Under the pieces are notes generated by a model, which saw only the letters and a list, made by a program, of their open reading frames with translations, was not told where the DNA came from and did not search any database. A stretch of 64,000 bases of DNA, from assembly GCA_963680875.1 (NCBI GenBank), contig OY804588.1:74982829-75046828 (forward strand), read 5' to 3'. The position numbers were made by a program, and so were the translations under genes. Positions 26,101-38,100 of the stretch are shown in pieces. The stretch is from Bathymodiolus brooksi (taxonomy: Eukaryota > Mollusca > Bivalvia > Mytilida > Modiolidae). The number at the start of each line of letters is the position of its first letter. The first letter of the stretch is position 1.

Positions 26101-29100
26101 ATAAACGTTAAGGTTAGGGTAATACATCATACGATCAACCTCGTCACACAGAGAGAAATGGAACTCTATACCACCATCTGTAAAATAATCATAAACGTTA
26201 AGGTTAGGGTAATACATCATACGATCAACCTCGTCACACAGAGAGAAAAGAAACGCTATGCCACCATCTGTAAAATAATCATAAACGTTAAGGTTAGGGT
26301 AATACATCATACGATCAATCTCGTCACACAGAGAGAAATGGAACTCTATACCACCATCTGTAAAATAATCATAAACGTTAAGGTTAGGGTAATACATCAT
26401 ACGATCAACCTCGTCACACAGAGAGAAACAGAACTCTATACCACCATTTGTAAAATAATCATAAACGTTAAGGTTAGGGTAATACATCATACGATCAACC
26501 TCGTCACACAGAGAGAAACGGAACTCTATACCACCATCTGTAAAATAATCATAAACGTTAAGGTTAGGGTAATACATCATACAATCAACCTCGTCACACA
26601 GAGAGAAACGGAACTCTATACCACCATCTGTAAAATAATCATAAACGTTAAGGTTAGGGTAATACATCATGCAATCAACCTCGTCACACAGAGAGAAACA
26701 GAACTCTATACCACCATCTGTAAAATAATCATAAACGTTAAGGTTAGGGTAATACATCATACGATCAACCTCGTCACACAGAGAGAAATGGAACTCTATA
26801 CCACCATCTGTAAAATAATCATAAATAATCATGTATATAATGTACAGTGAGGTCTATGATACCATAAAATTTAGTTTCACACACTGCTATGGTGTTTAAC
26901 GCCACTTGCAACAGCATTTCAGCTATACCGTGGCGGTCAGTTATATTGGTGAAGGAAACCAGAGTACCCGGAGGAAATCATCGACCTGCCGCAAGTCACT
27001 GACAAACTTTGTCACATAATATTGTATCGAGCACACCTCGCCATGAGCAGGATTCAAATTCACAACTTCAGTGATGATAGGAACTGATTGCATAGGTAGT
27101 TGTAAATCAAACCACCATACATACGATCACGACCATGACGACCCCATGATACACGTTAAAACCTGTATAGTGAGTGAGTGATTGTTGTTTAATGCCTAGT
27201 GAGCAACTTTATAGATCATTCATGGCGAAAACAAGCTGACATGTTGATGAGATGATTTATCATGGCGAAAACAAGCTGACATGTTGATGAGATGATTTAT
27301 CATGGTGAGAACAAGCTTACATGTTGATGAGATGATTTATCATGGCGAGAACAAGCTGACATGTTGATGAGATGATTTATCATGGCGAAAACAAGCTGAC
27401 ATGTTGATGAGATGATTTATCATGGCGAGAACAAGCTTACATGTTGATGAGACGATTTATAATGGCGAGAACAAGCTTACATGTTGATGAGATGATTTAT
27501 CATGGCGAAAACAAGCTGACATGTTGATGAGATGATTTATCATGGCGAAAACAAGCTGACATGTTGATGAGATGATTTATCATGGAGAGAACAAGCTTAC
27601 ATGTTGATGAGACGATTTATAATGGCGAGAACAAGCTTACATGTTGATGAGATGATTTATCATGGCGAGAACAAGCTTACATGTTGATGAGATGATTTAT
27701 CATGGCGAGAACAAGCTGACATGTTGATGAGATGATTTATCATGGCGAGAACAAGCTGACATGTTGATGAGATGATTTATCATGGCGAGAACAAGCTTAC
27801 ATGTTGATGAGATGATTTATCATGGCGAGAACAAGCTTACATGTTGATGAGAAGATTCATGGTGAGAACAAGCTTACATGTTGATGAGATGTTATATAAT
27901 GGATTCTGCTTTGTACTTGACCAACATGTCGAGTTGCATTTTTATAGCGCTAGCTCACTGAAACATCATCAGTCCATGGGTTCACATGTTGCTACACTCC
28001 GACACATTATTCTGATTCCGAGCAAACCAGTCTTCCCTCTTTCTCCTTAATGATGCTTGCTTAGCGGAGAGGCAACAAATACCTATTTTATAGTCTTTGG
28101 TTTGACCCGACGAGGGTTCGAATCCAAATCTACCACACTCAAGGCAAACACGCTAACCATTACACCACTAATGTGGTGAAAATAGTAGGTCCTGTGCAGA
28201 GAATGGAACCCGGGCCATTTGGTTGAAGACAGCTTAAATGTATTAAGTATACGTACCAGATCTATTAGACACTTCTTTCTGAAATCTTTCTCGTTTATGC
28301 TTGGCTCGTGACGACAGATCACTGTCAGGTAAATGTCTCTCAGAGAACTTGATTAACGTTTGTAGACAGAGATAATCAGGATCTTCACGGAAATCATCAG
28401 GATATGTGTCCATCCATACAGATATCACAGATTTTATCGTTCTATGAAAAATAATAATCATCAAATAAAACCAGGTTATTGTAACATCAAGTGAAATTAA
28501 ATTGATACAAATACAGTCAAACCTGATTTAGTGATGACCTGTGACCTCTATTAAGTTACAGTCAAACCTGATTTAGTGATGACCACCTCTATTAAGTTAG
28601 TCAAACCTGATTTAGTGATGACCTGTGACCTCTATTAAGTTACAGTCAAACCTGATTTAGTGATGACCTGTGACCTCTATTAAGTTAGTAAAACCTGATT
28701 TAGTGATGACCTGTGACCTCTATTAAGTTAGTCAAATCTGATTTAGTGATGACCACCTCTATTAAGTTACAGTCAAACCTGATTTAGTGATGACCACCTC
28801 TATTAAGTTAGTCAAACCTGACTTAGTGATGACCTGTGACCTCAATTAAGTTAGTCAAACCTGATTTAGTGATGACCACCTCTATTAAGTTACAGTCAAA
28901 CTTGATTTAGTGATGACCTCTATTAAGTTACAGTCAAACCTGATTTAGTGATGACCTCTATTAAGTTACAGTCAAACCTGATTTAGTGATGACTTGTGAC
29001 CTCTATTAAGTTACAGTCAAACCTGATTTAGTGATGACCTGTGACCTCTATTAAGTTACAGTCAAACCTGATTTAGTGATGACCTGTGACCTCTATTAAG

Positions 29101-32092
29101 TTACAGTCAAACCTGATTTAGTGATGACCACCTCTATTAAGTTAGTCAAACCTGACTTAGTGATGACCTGTGACCTCTATTAAGTTAAAGTCAAACCTGA
29201 TTTAGTGATGACCATCTCTATTAAGTTACAGTCAAACCTGATTTAGTGATGACCACCTCTATTAAGCAATAACTTGTATTATGTGACCATAATTTGAAAT
29301 TCCCTTTACAGTGCACTTCATATTAATTAAACCTGTATTTAGCAACCACCTGTCTTATGTGATCCTATTTCAATGTTCCACTGAAAGGTCACATTAGACA
29401 GGTTTGACTGTATAATTACATATTATTCAGTCTATTTTTATCATAATTTCTACATTTTGATTGGCAAATTAAACTGTGATTTATATATGTGTATATATGT
29501 GTTAGGGGTATTGATTTTGCCTGTTTTTATTACTTTTCGATGAGATTTTAGAACTTTTCCAACAGTGTGTTTTTTGTTTTTCATTTGATTCACTAACACA
29601 TGGAAACATTAAATACCATACATGTTTTACTTTGATATATTTTATGTGATGCTTATGCTTATTTTTCTAAAATAGTAATTGCTATTCAAGAATGTAGATA
29701 AAAATATTATGGTTTGGTTTGGTTTATGGTGTTTAATGCCACTTTCAACAATATTTCAGCTATATTGTGGAAACAGGATGTCACTTTTATTGGTGGATGG
29801 AGGAAACCAGAATACCTGGAGAAAATCACTGACCTGCCTTAAGTAACTGACAAACTTTATCAATAATGCTGCATCACCTGAGTGGGATTCAAACTCACAT
29901 TAGTGGTGATAGGTACTGATTGCATAGGTAGTAATATAACTACTATACGATCATGACAACGACGCCCCCTAAAAATATTATAAACATGTACATAGCTTTG
30001 TACTGTTATACAGGTTGTTCAGTGAGAAAGTTTACTATATAATATACTGATAGTGTTAATATTCTTTTTGAATAACAGTTTACAATTCACAAATAAACCT
30101 TGTTGACACCATATTGATGAAAAATTACACAAACACCCCTCCAGAATGACTTTTTCACAACTCTAGAAAAATTATTGAAAAAAATCTGCCTTTTCACAGC
30201 CTGTGATGTTAATTAATAGAGGAGTTTCTAAATGTCAACTAGGGTGAAATACAAAAACATGAACAAGAGTTAAGGTTCATGTTTATAACATCTAAGTACA
30301 TTTAACAATACAAGATAACAAGTCATAGCAGTTTACCAGTTACATATTATCACCTTTATTACCTATATAATATAGTTCACAAAAATACAGGTGAGGATGT
30401 GCAATATGTGTTTTTATCTACATTACACCTGGTGATCTGAGGAATGGGTTGAACTAAACTCAATTATATTAAAATATCAAATAAGTTACCGGTAATTAAC
30501 ATTTCAACTAGAAAGTTTTTAATAAAATTCAAATTCAAATAATTGAATTTGAATTTGAAAAAAGGAAAAAACAAAAAATCACACCTTCAGAACAGTTTGA
30601 AAATCTAATGCAAAAATTATAGAAACTGAGACAAAATGGATACTCCAAACAAACAGAGACAAAATGGATACTCCAAACAAACATCTAATGTAGGCTCACT
30701 TGCTAGGCTTGGTACAGATGCTTCAGTAAAAAGTGGCAGTGCTAAACTAGTTTTATGGACCCAAACCTCACCTCTTGGTGAAATACAAACCTCCCCTCTT
30801 GGTGAAATACAAACCTCCCCTCTTGGTGAACTATAACCTCCCCTCTTGGTGAAATATTAAACCTCCCCTCTTAGTGAAATATTCACACTTGAATTTAATT
30901 AAGATTTGTAAAACACAGTCCTGTAAATGTTTTTTTGGCAGAAATGGGTCCAGTGTGATCAAATGAGACTGTTTAATTAAATTAGGCCCTATACTACAAT
31001 GAACTTCCTTTAAATGGAAATATCTATGAACTGATCTGAACCCATAAACTGGTGAACACAAAGTAATATTTATTTCAGAACAAAGTCTATTGGAGGACGC
31101 CCTAATATTATCACCTATTTACACCTGTATAGATATCACATCATTCTGATGACAACATCATGTCGATAACTACAAAATTTCATCTTAATTTTCCTCATAT
31201 TCATAACACAGATTTTATTGGTTAAAAAATTCAGTTATATTCTGGCAGTCAGATTTATTGGTGGAGGATTGATTATAACCAAATACAAACTTGACCTAAG
31301 TATTGTGTCCAGTATATCATTTAATAAATTTCTAATTATTTGCTTAAGGAGAACTTCAGGTAATCTCTCTTGTTAATCTATCCATCTGGTTCCCTAATTT
31401 GTTAATACTGTTCCCATTTATTATGATTTATGAAAGATAGTAATAATGATAGTAAGTATTAAAGTAAATTTTATTTAAAGTCATTAAAGAAATAACATGA
31501 GCTACATGCAGCTCTTACAACCACTAATGATAAGACAATGAATGCTCCCTACTACTGGTTCCCCATTGCTGTTAATCATGATAGATAGATAAATGAGTAA
31601 GGTATTGAATCATGTGATTTATTTATAAATCAGCCATTAATAACAGACATCTGCAGAACAGAAGTAAATACTTCCTGTTTATGTCATTAATGTTGATTGC
31701 CTGCATCTGTTGTTTTTAATTTTTATCAATGAGGCTCCACATGGGGGAATTCAATGGAGGTTACTAGGTGAATTTAAAAAAGAAATATTTTTTAATTTTT
31801 ACCTATGAGGCTAGCTCACATGGGGGAATTCAATGGAAGTTACTAGGTGAATATAAAAAAGAAACAAAAATATTTACATCCAAGGGAGGTTACCAGGTGA
31901 ATTTAAAAAAGAAACAAAAATATTTACGTTTTAAAAATAAGGAAATAAAGGGCTATACAGAGCAAAGCATGATACAACTGCAGCATGTCAACAAGGGAAA
32001 GTTGAACAAGTGTATAAGGCTCAAAATGGGAAATTCAATGGAGGTTATTATGAGAATTTATAAAAGAAACAAAAGTATATCCTGATGCCATG

Positions 32093-32132
<40 letters not shown>

Positions 32133-35100
32133 TGTGTCCATAGGACATGGATGCCCCCAATTCTAGCTAAAGTAAACATGGGAATAAGGGGAATAACTCC
32201 AGAATGGAAAAAGTGGTGAGGTCCATAATCAAACTTTGCCTTCATATTATTGTCCCTGAATTTCAAATGATTTACTTAGGGGAAACTTAGAGGTAACCAA
32301 ATGTGGGACGGACGGACAGACATGGGTACAACTAAATGCCCCGATGCCTAGCGGCGAGGGCATAAATAGATCATTAAAAATTTTATGCAAATCATGAAAT
32401 ATCATTATAACATGCAGGATTATTTGTCAGCCTCTGAGGTCATAGATTAAAGTTCAAAGATCAAGGTCATTTTCTGTTTTTTTTTATTTTATATTCTACC
32501 TTTGTTGAACATCGTGCAACTCTTTCTTCTCTTTACTTTCAGTGCCAGTTTTCTTCAACCATTTGAATCTGAAATATTAAAGTGAATATTAACATACAGT
32601 CGTGAATCAAAGTGAATATTAACATACAGCCGTGAATCAATTATATTTTACAGCATGTACAACAATGTAGAGCTCACGGATAATAAATGTCATGTTTTCC
32701 AGTAACTTGACCAACCATCCATCCAACACTGTCCTTTTGCCAAATTTTGTTGTAAGGAAATTACAAAGAACATTATTTTGTATAAAATAAAGCCAGTATT
32801 ATGACTTTTTTATGTTTTTCCCCAAGTATTTAACAGTTCATCATGACACAGTGGATCATGTAGAAGAAAAACATTATTGCAGGAAGAAAGATATTTACAC
32901 AGTAAAATTAAAATTAGATGTTTGTTGTATCTTTCTATTATTTTCATTATTTTTTGTGATACACTAACATCTACTGGGATTCAGCATAGGTTACCATACA
33001 GGTTCATAGGTTACCATAACTAAGGGTTATTATTTTTTGTGTTACACTAACATCTACTGAGATTCAGCATAGGTTACCATAACTAAGGGTTATTATTTTA
33101 AAACCACCAATCAGCAATGAGCCTACCAAATCTTGAGGTATTAAAACCAAGCACATGCTGAGAGCTATTGTCAGATTGGGTTAGGGTTATGGTGTTTAAT
33201 GCCACTTTCAACAATATTCCACCTTTTCATTGCAAAAGGGGTGGCTTTATAAGAGGCAAACTTAACTCAGTATCACTTTCCTATACTACAAGATCAGTAA
33301 CCTCCATAATTTAGATAACAAAATCTCTTTACAGTACAATAGTAATATACAATAAAATTCAGGGGCCGTCGTTGCCGTGATTGTATGGTAGTTGGAGTTA
33401 CAACTACCTATGCAATCAGTGCCTATCACCACTGATGTTGTGAGTTCGAATCTCGATCAGGGCGAGGTGTACAACCTTATGTCATAAAGTTTTGTAATAT
33501 CCGTAAATATTTCATATCCGTACCGTCCATGTTTATAGTTTCTGATATTATGTTTGAACCTAATTATAATAAGATAACTGAGTCAGCAAGAAAATCTTTG
33601 TTGTTTTTTCCACCAGAAACATCCAAATATTACATTGGCGACGATATGATGGGATACAAATAACAATCTAAAACATCATAAATGGTACAGAGGATCGCTT
33701 AAAACCCCATTCTCCTGTGACCAAACGAAATTAAAAGGAAAACATTGCAAAACACAATTCCAATGGCATCGTTACCGCAGTTTCCCCCATTCAATGTACA
33801 CGCAGAAGGGTCTACATCCACACGTTGGAAGAAATGGAAAGATAGATTAGACAATTTGCTCGTAGCAATGAACATTACAAATGCAAATAGAAAGAAAGCT
33901 TTATTACTTCACTATGCAGGTGAAGAAGTCCATGATATGTTCAGTACGTTAACCCTAGCTCCACATGTAGGGGAAGGTGATCTTGACCTATACAAACAAG
34001 CATCAGATGCATTAAATGACTACTTCATTCCAAAACGAAACAAAGAGTATGATATATATAAATTCAGACAATCAAAACAAGAGCCAGGGGAAAGTATTGA
34101 CACGTACCACACAAAACTACGAAAACTAGCAGAAAACTGTGAATTTGCCAATGTCGATGACGAAATTAAGTCCCAAATAATCCAGTCTTGTAGTTCGACC
34201 CGACTGAGACGCCGTGCACTTAGAGAAAATGAAATAAATCTTGAACAATTACTGAAACTTGCACGATCATTTGAAATAAGTGAACAACAGGCCAGTGGCA
34301 TAGAAAAAACTGAATCAGCACATGCAATACATACCAAGACTCGTTCTAACCCACCATCAACTCATGGAAATTATAGAGGTGGCAGAAAACCAAGTTATGC
34401 ACCTGAACACAAACAAGGTGGCAGAAAACCAAGTTATACACCTGAACACAAACAACAAAAATGTTACAACTGTGGAGGCTCTTTCCCACACAAAGGTGTT
34501 TGTCCAGCAAAAGGAAAAACTTGCAATAAATGTAAGAAATCAAATCATTTCGCAAAAGTCTGCCGATCAGGAAAAAAGGTACATTCTCTGACAACAACAA
34601 CAGAAACAACACAACACACTTGCTCTAGTTCTGAAGATGAATATTTATTTGGTTTAAATGAACATAACAACACTAAACAACCAAAAGCTACAGTCTGTCT
34701 GAAAGAAACACAACTTGAAATGGTTGTAGACACAGGAGCTACTGTAAATATTATGGATGAAAATACTTTGTCAAAACTCAAATCGCAACCAAAGCTCAAC
34801 AACACAAAAACTAAAATTAATCCATATGGATCTGGCAAATCAATTGACATTATAGGAACATTTGACTGTGAAATAAAATCCGACATTCATAAAACAGCTG
34901 CCAACACAAGTATTTATGTTGTAAAAGGAAGCTATGGATCTTTACTAAGCTATGCAACAGCAGTAGATCTGAACATTATTCCAACAATCCGAGTAGTTCA
35001 CAGCTCTGTAACAGATGATATAATAAACAATTTTGCAGACCGCTTTGAAGGTATTGGCAAAATAAAAGGACTACATGCAGAGATACACATTGACAAAAAC

Positions 35101-38100
35101 ATAGTTCCAGTAACACAGCCACACAGGAGGATTCCATTTCATTTGAGAAAGAAAGTCGAGGATGAATTAAAGAGACTTGAAGAACTCGATATAATAGAAA
35201 AGGTAGATGGACCTACTCCTTGGGTATCACCAATCGTAGTCGCACCAAAACCGAAAAACCCTGATGAAATCAGAATCTGCGTAGACATGCGTTTACCTAA
35301 CAAGGCTGTTAAAAGAGAGAGTCATATAACTCCAACAATAGATGATATTATAGTTGAATTAACAGGAGCAAAAGTGTTCTCAAAATTGGACCTCAACTCT
35401 GGATATCATCAGGTAGAACTCAGCCCGGAGTCTAGATACATTACCACATTTACCACTCATGTTGGTCTTAGACGCTATAAGCGACTTATTTTTGGCATAT
35501 CTTCAGCTGCTGAAAAGTTTCAAGCAATCATTCGAGATTCACTGGATGAATTACAGGGTGTCAAGAATATTAGTGATGATATAATCATATATGGGAAAGA
35601 CCAGGCAGAACATGACTTGCGACTAAGAAAAGTGTTTGAGCGACTGCGTGAGAAAAACATTACACTCAATAAAGGAAAGTGTGAATTCAATCGAGACAAA
35701 GTTGAATTCTTTGGCTACGTCTTCTCAAAAGATGAAATTTCGGCGGACCCAATGAAAATCAACGCCATAAAGAATGCTGAACCCCCGAAAAATGCTGCAG
35801 AAATTAGAAGTTTATTAGGATTGGCAAACTATGTGTCCAGGTTCATTCCTAACTTTGCAACAATCACTGATCCACTAAGAATACTAACACATAAGAACAC
35901 TCAGTGGAAATGGGAGACAACTGAAATAAAAGCATTCAACACTTTAAAAGACAAGTTAACAACCAGCGCAATGACATATTTTAATCCATCACTTCACACA
36001 CAAGTTATTGTTGATGCAAGTCCGGTTGGTCTAGGAGCAATATTAGTGCAGGAAGGCAAAATTATCTCGTATGCAAGCCGTGCATTGTCTGGCGTAGAGA
36101 AGAGATACTCACAAACTGAAAAAGAGGCACTAGCCATAGTATGGGGATGTGAACATTTTCATCTATATCTGTTTGGATCAGATTTTACTTTAATCACTGA
36201 CCACAAACCTCTTGAGATTATTTTCAACAATGGCAAATCAAGACCCCCAGCTCGTATCGAACGATGGAGACTCAGATTGCAACCATATGATTTCACCGTC
36301 ACATATCGACCAGGATCAAACAACCCAGCTGACTACATGTCTCGTCATCCATACACAGAAAAGCATGAAAAACATTTTCGACATGATAAAATGGCAGAAG
36401 AATATCTCAATTTTATCACCACTAATGCGATTCTGAAAGCAATGACACCAACTGAAATAGCGAATGCGACTACCCATGATGACATTTTGCAAGATGTAAT
36501 ATCAAGAATATTCACAGGGAGATGGAAAGGACTTCAACAGAGATATGACATTCAGCCTTTTATCCGTGTGAAAGATGAACTTACAATTGTACCAACTTCA
36601 GAAGGAAGCATATTACTGTGTAACAATCGTATTGTCATACCAACAACACTTCAACAAAGAGTAGTAAACATTGCACATGAAGGACACATGGGAATAGTCA
36701 AGACAAAACAACTTCTAAGAGAAAAAGTGTGGTTCCCTGCAATGAACAATTTAGTAGAAAGTACATTAGCACAGTGCTTACCATGTTTGGCAAGTACACC
36801 ATGTAACAACACTGAACCATTAAGAATGACAAACTTCTGGAAAAACCTTGGTCTCATGTTTCAGCTGATTTTTATGGACCATTACCAACTGGTGAATATT
36901 TGTTAGTCTTGATGGATGATTATTCAAGATTTCCGATTGTCGAAATAACAACTTCAATTTCAGCAAAGGCAATTATACCGAAATTGGACAAAATATTCTC
37001 AATGTTTGGGATTCCGGATGAGTTTAAAACTGACAATGGACCACCATTTCAAAGTTTTGAATTTGAGCAGTTTGCCAACTATCTTGGATTTCACCATAGG
37101 AGAATAACACCTCTTTGGCCAAAAGCTAATGGAGAAGCTGAGAGATTTATGAGAACTATTGGGAAGGTTATTAAAGCTGCACAAATTGACAAGAATTGGA
37201 AACAGGAATTGTACAAATTTCTAAGAAACTACCGTGCAACACCACATTCTACCACAGGTGTTCCGCCGGCTCAAGCATTATTTGGAAAGAACATTCGAAC
37301 AAAACTGCCTGAATACTCTACAAAAGTGAAGAAGGAAGTTGACATTCACAAACGTGACGAGGAAAACAAGTGTAAAATGAAAGAATATTCGGACAATAAG
37401 AACAATGCTAAATATTCTGGATTTAATGAAGGCGATTGTGTGCTAGTTAAAATGCCAAAAACAAATAAATTCTCAACTCCATTCAAACCTGTTCCGTATA
37501 AAATTATATCGAAAGCTGGATCACAAATTACAGCCAGCACAGGAGATCACACCATCACGAGAAACTCGTCACACTTTAAGAAAATTAAGAAGGAACTTAT
37601 GGAGGACATTTTGAATAAAGACAATGATCTTGATGAAGAACAGTTAGAATTAGACAATGAAGAATTTCAGAACAATACATCAGACAATACCGACCAACAT
37701 ATCAGTGGTGATAATGTTAATCTGAGAACAACACGTGTTCGTAAATCACCATCATACCTGAAAGACTATGTGTGTAAATAATTTGTAGGGAATGGGGTAA
37801 ATATGTGACAAGGCCAGAATAATCCCTTTATATTTACCTCTAGGCAGGCAGTCTACCTAAGCCTAGTTTCTTGATTATTTAGTTAGTACTATTTTAGTAG
37901 TTTAGCAATTAAAGTTAAGCTGATTTCAAAAACCGTCATTAAAGGAACTATTTCTGAACTTTATATGCCAATCTAGTCAGGACAATAATACTCAGACTGT
38001 GATAAAGTAAACTTTACTTTTTCCTTTTATATCAGTTTATATTATTTTATTTTGTATTTTCATTTCTAAAGGAAAGGAGAAATGTAATATCCGTAAATAT

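Noticed and set aside
24045..26832. Telomere-like motif (ggttagggt) repeated along the array
   Set aside because: It occurs once per 90-bp unit, not as a tandem hexamer; it is part of the intron segment of the unit.
23914..26850. ORFs of 972 codons (minus) and 930 codons (plus) as long repetitive protein genes
   Set aside because: Both arise from the same stop-free 90-bp unit, which is a duplicated splice acceptor and exon edge; only the last part of the minus frame is exon.
28505..29260. CRISPR-like array (regular repeats with short spacers)
   Set aside because: The genome is animal, the repeats are the end of a MITE and there are no unique spacers.
34020..34886. Minus-strand ORFs of 88-113 codons
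   Set aside because: Antisense shadows of the Gag-Pol frame.
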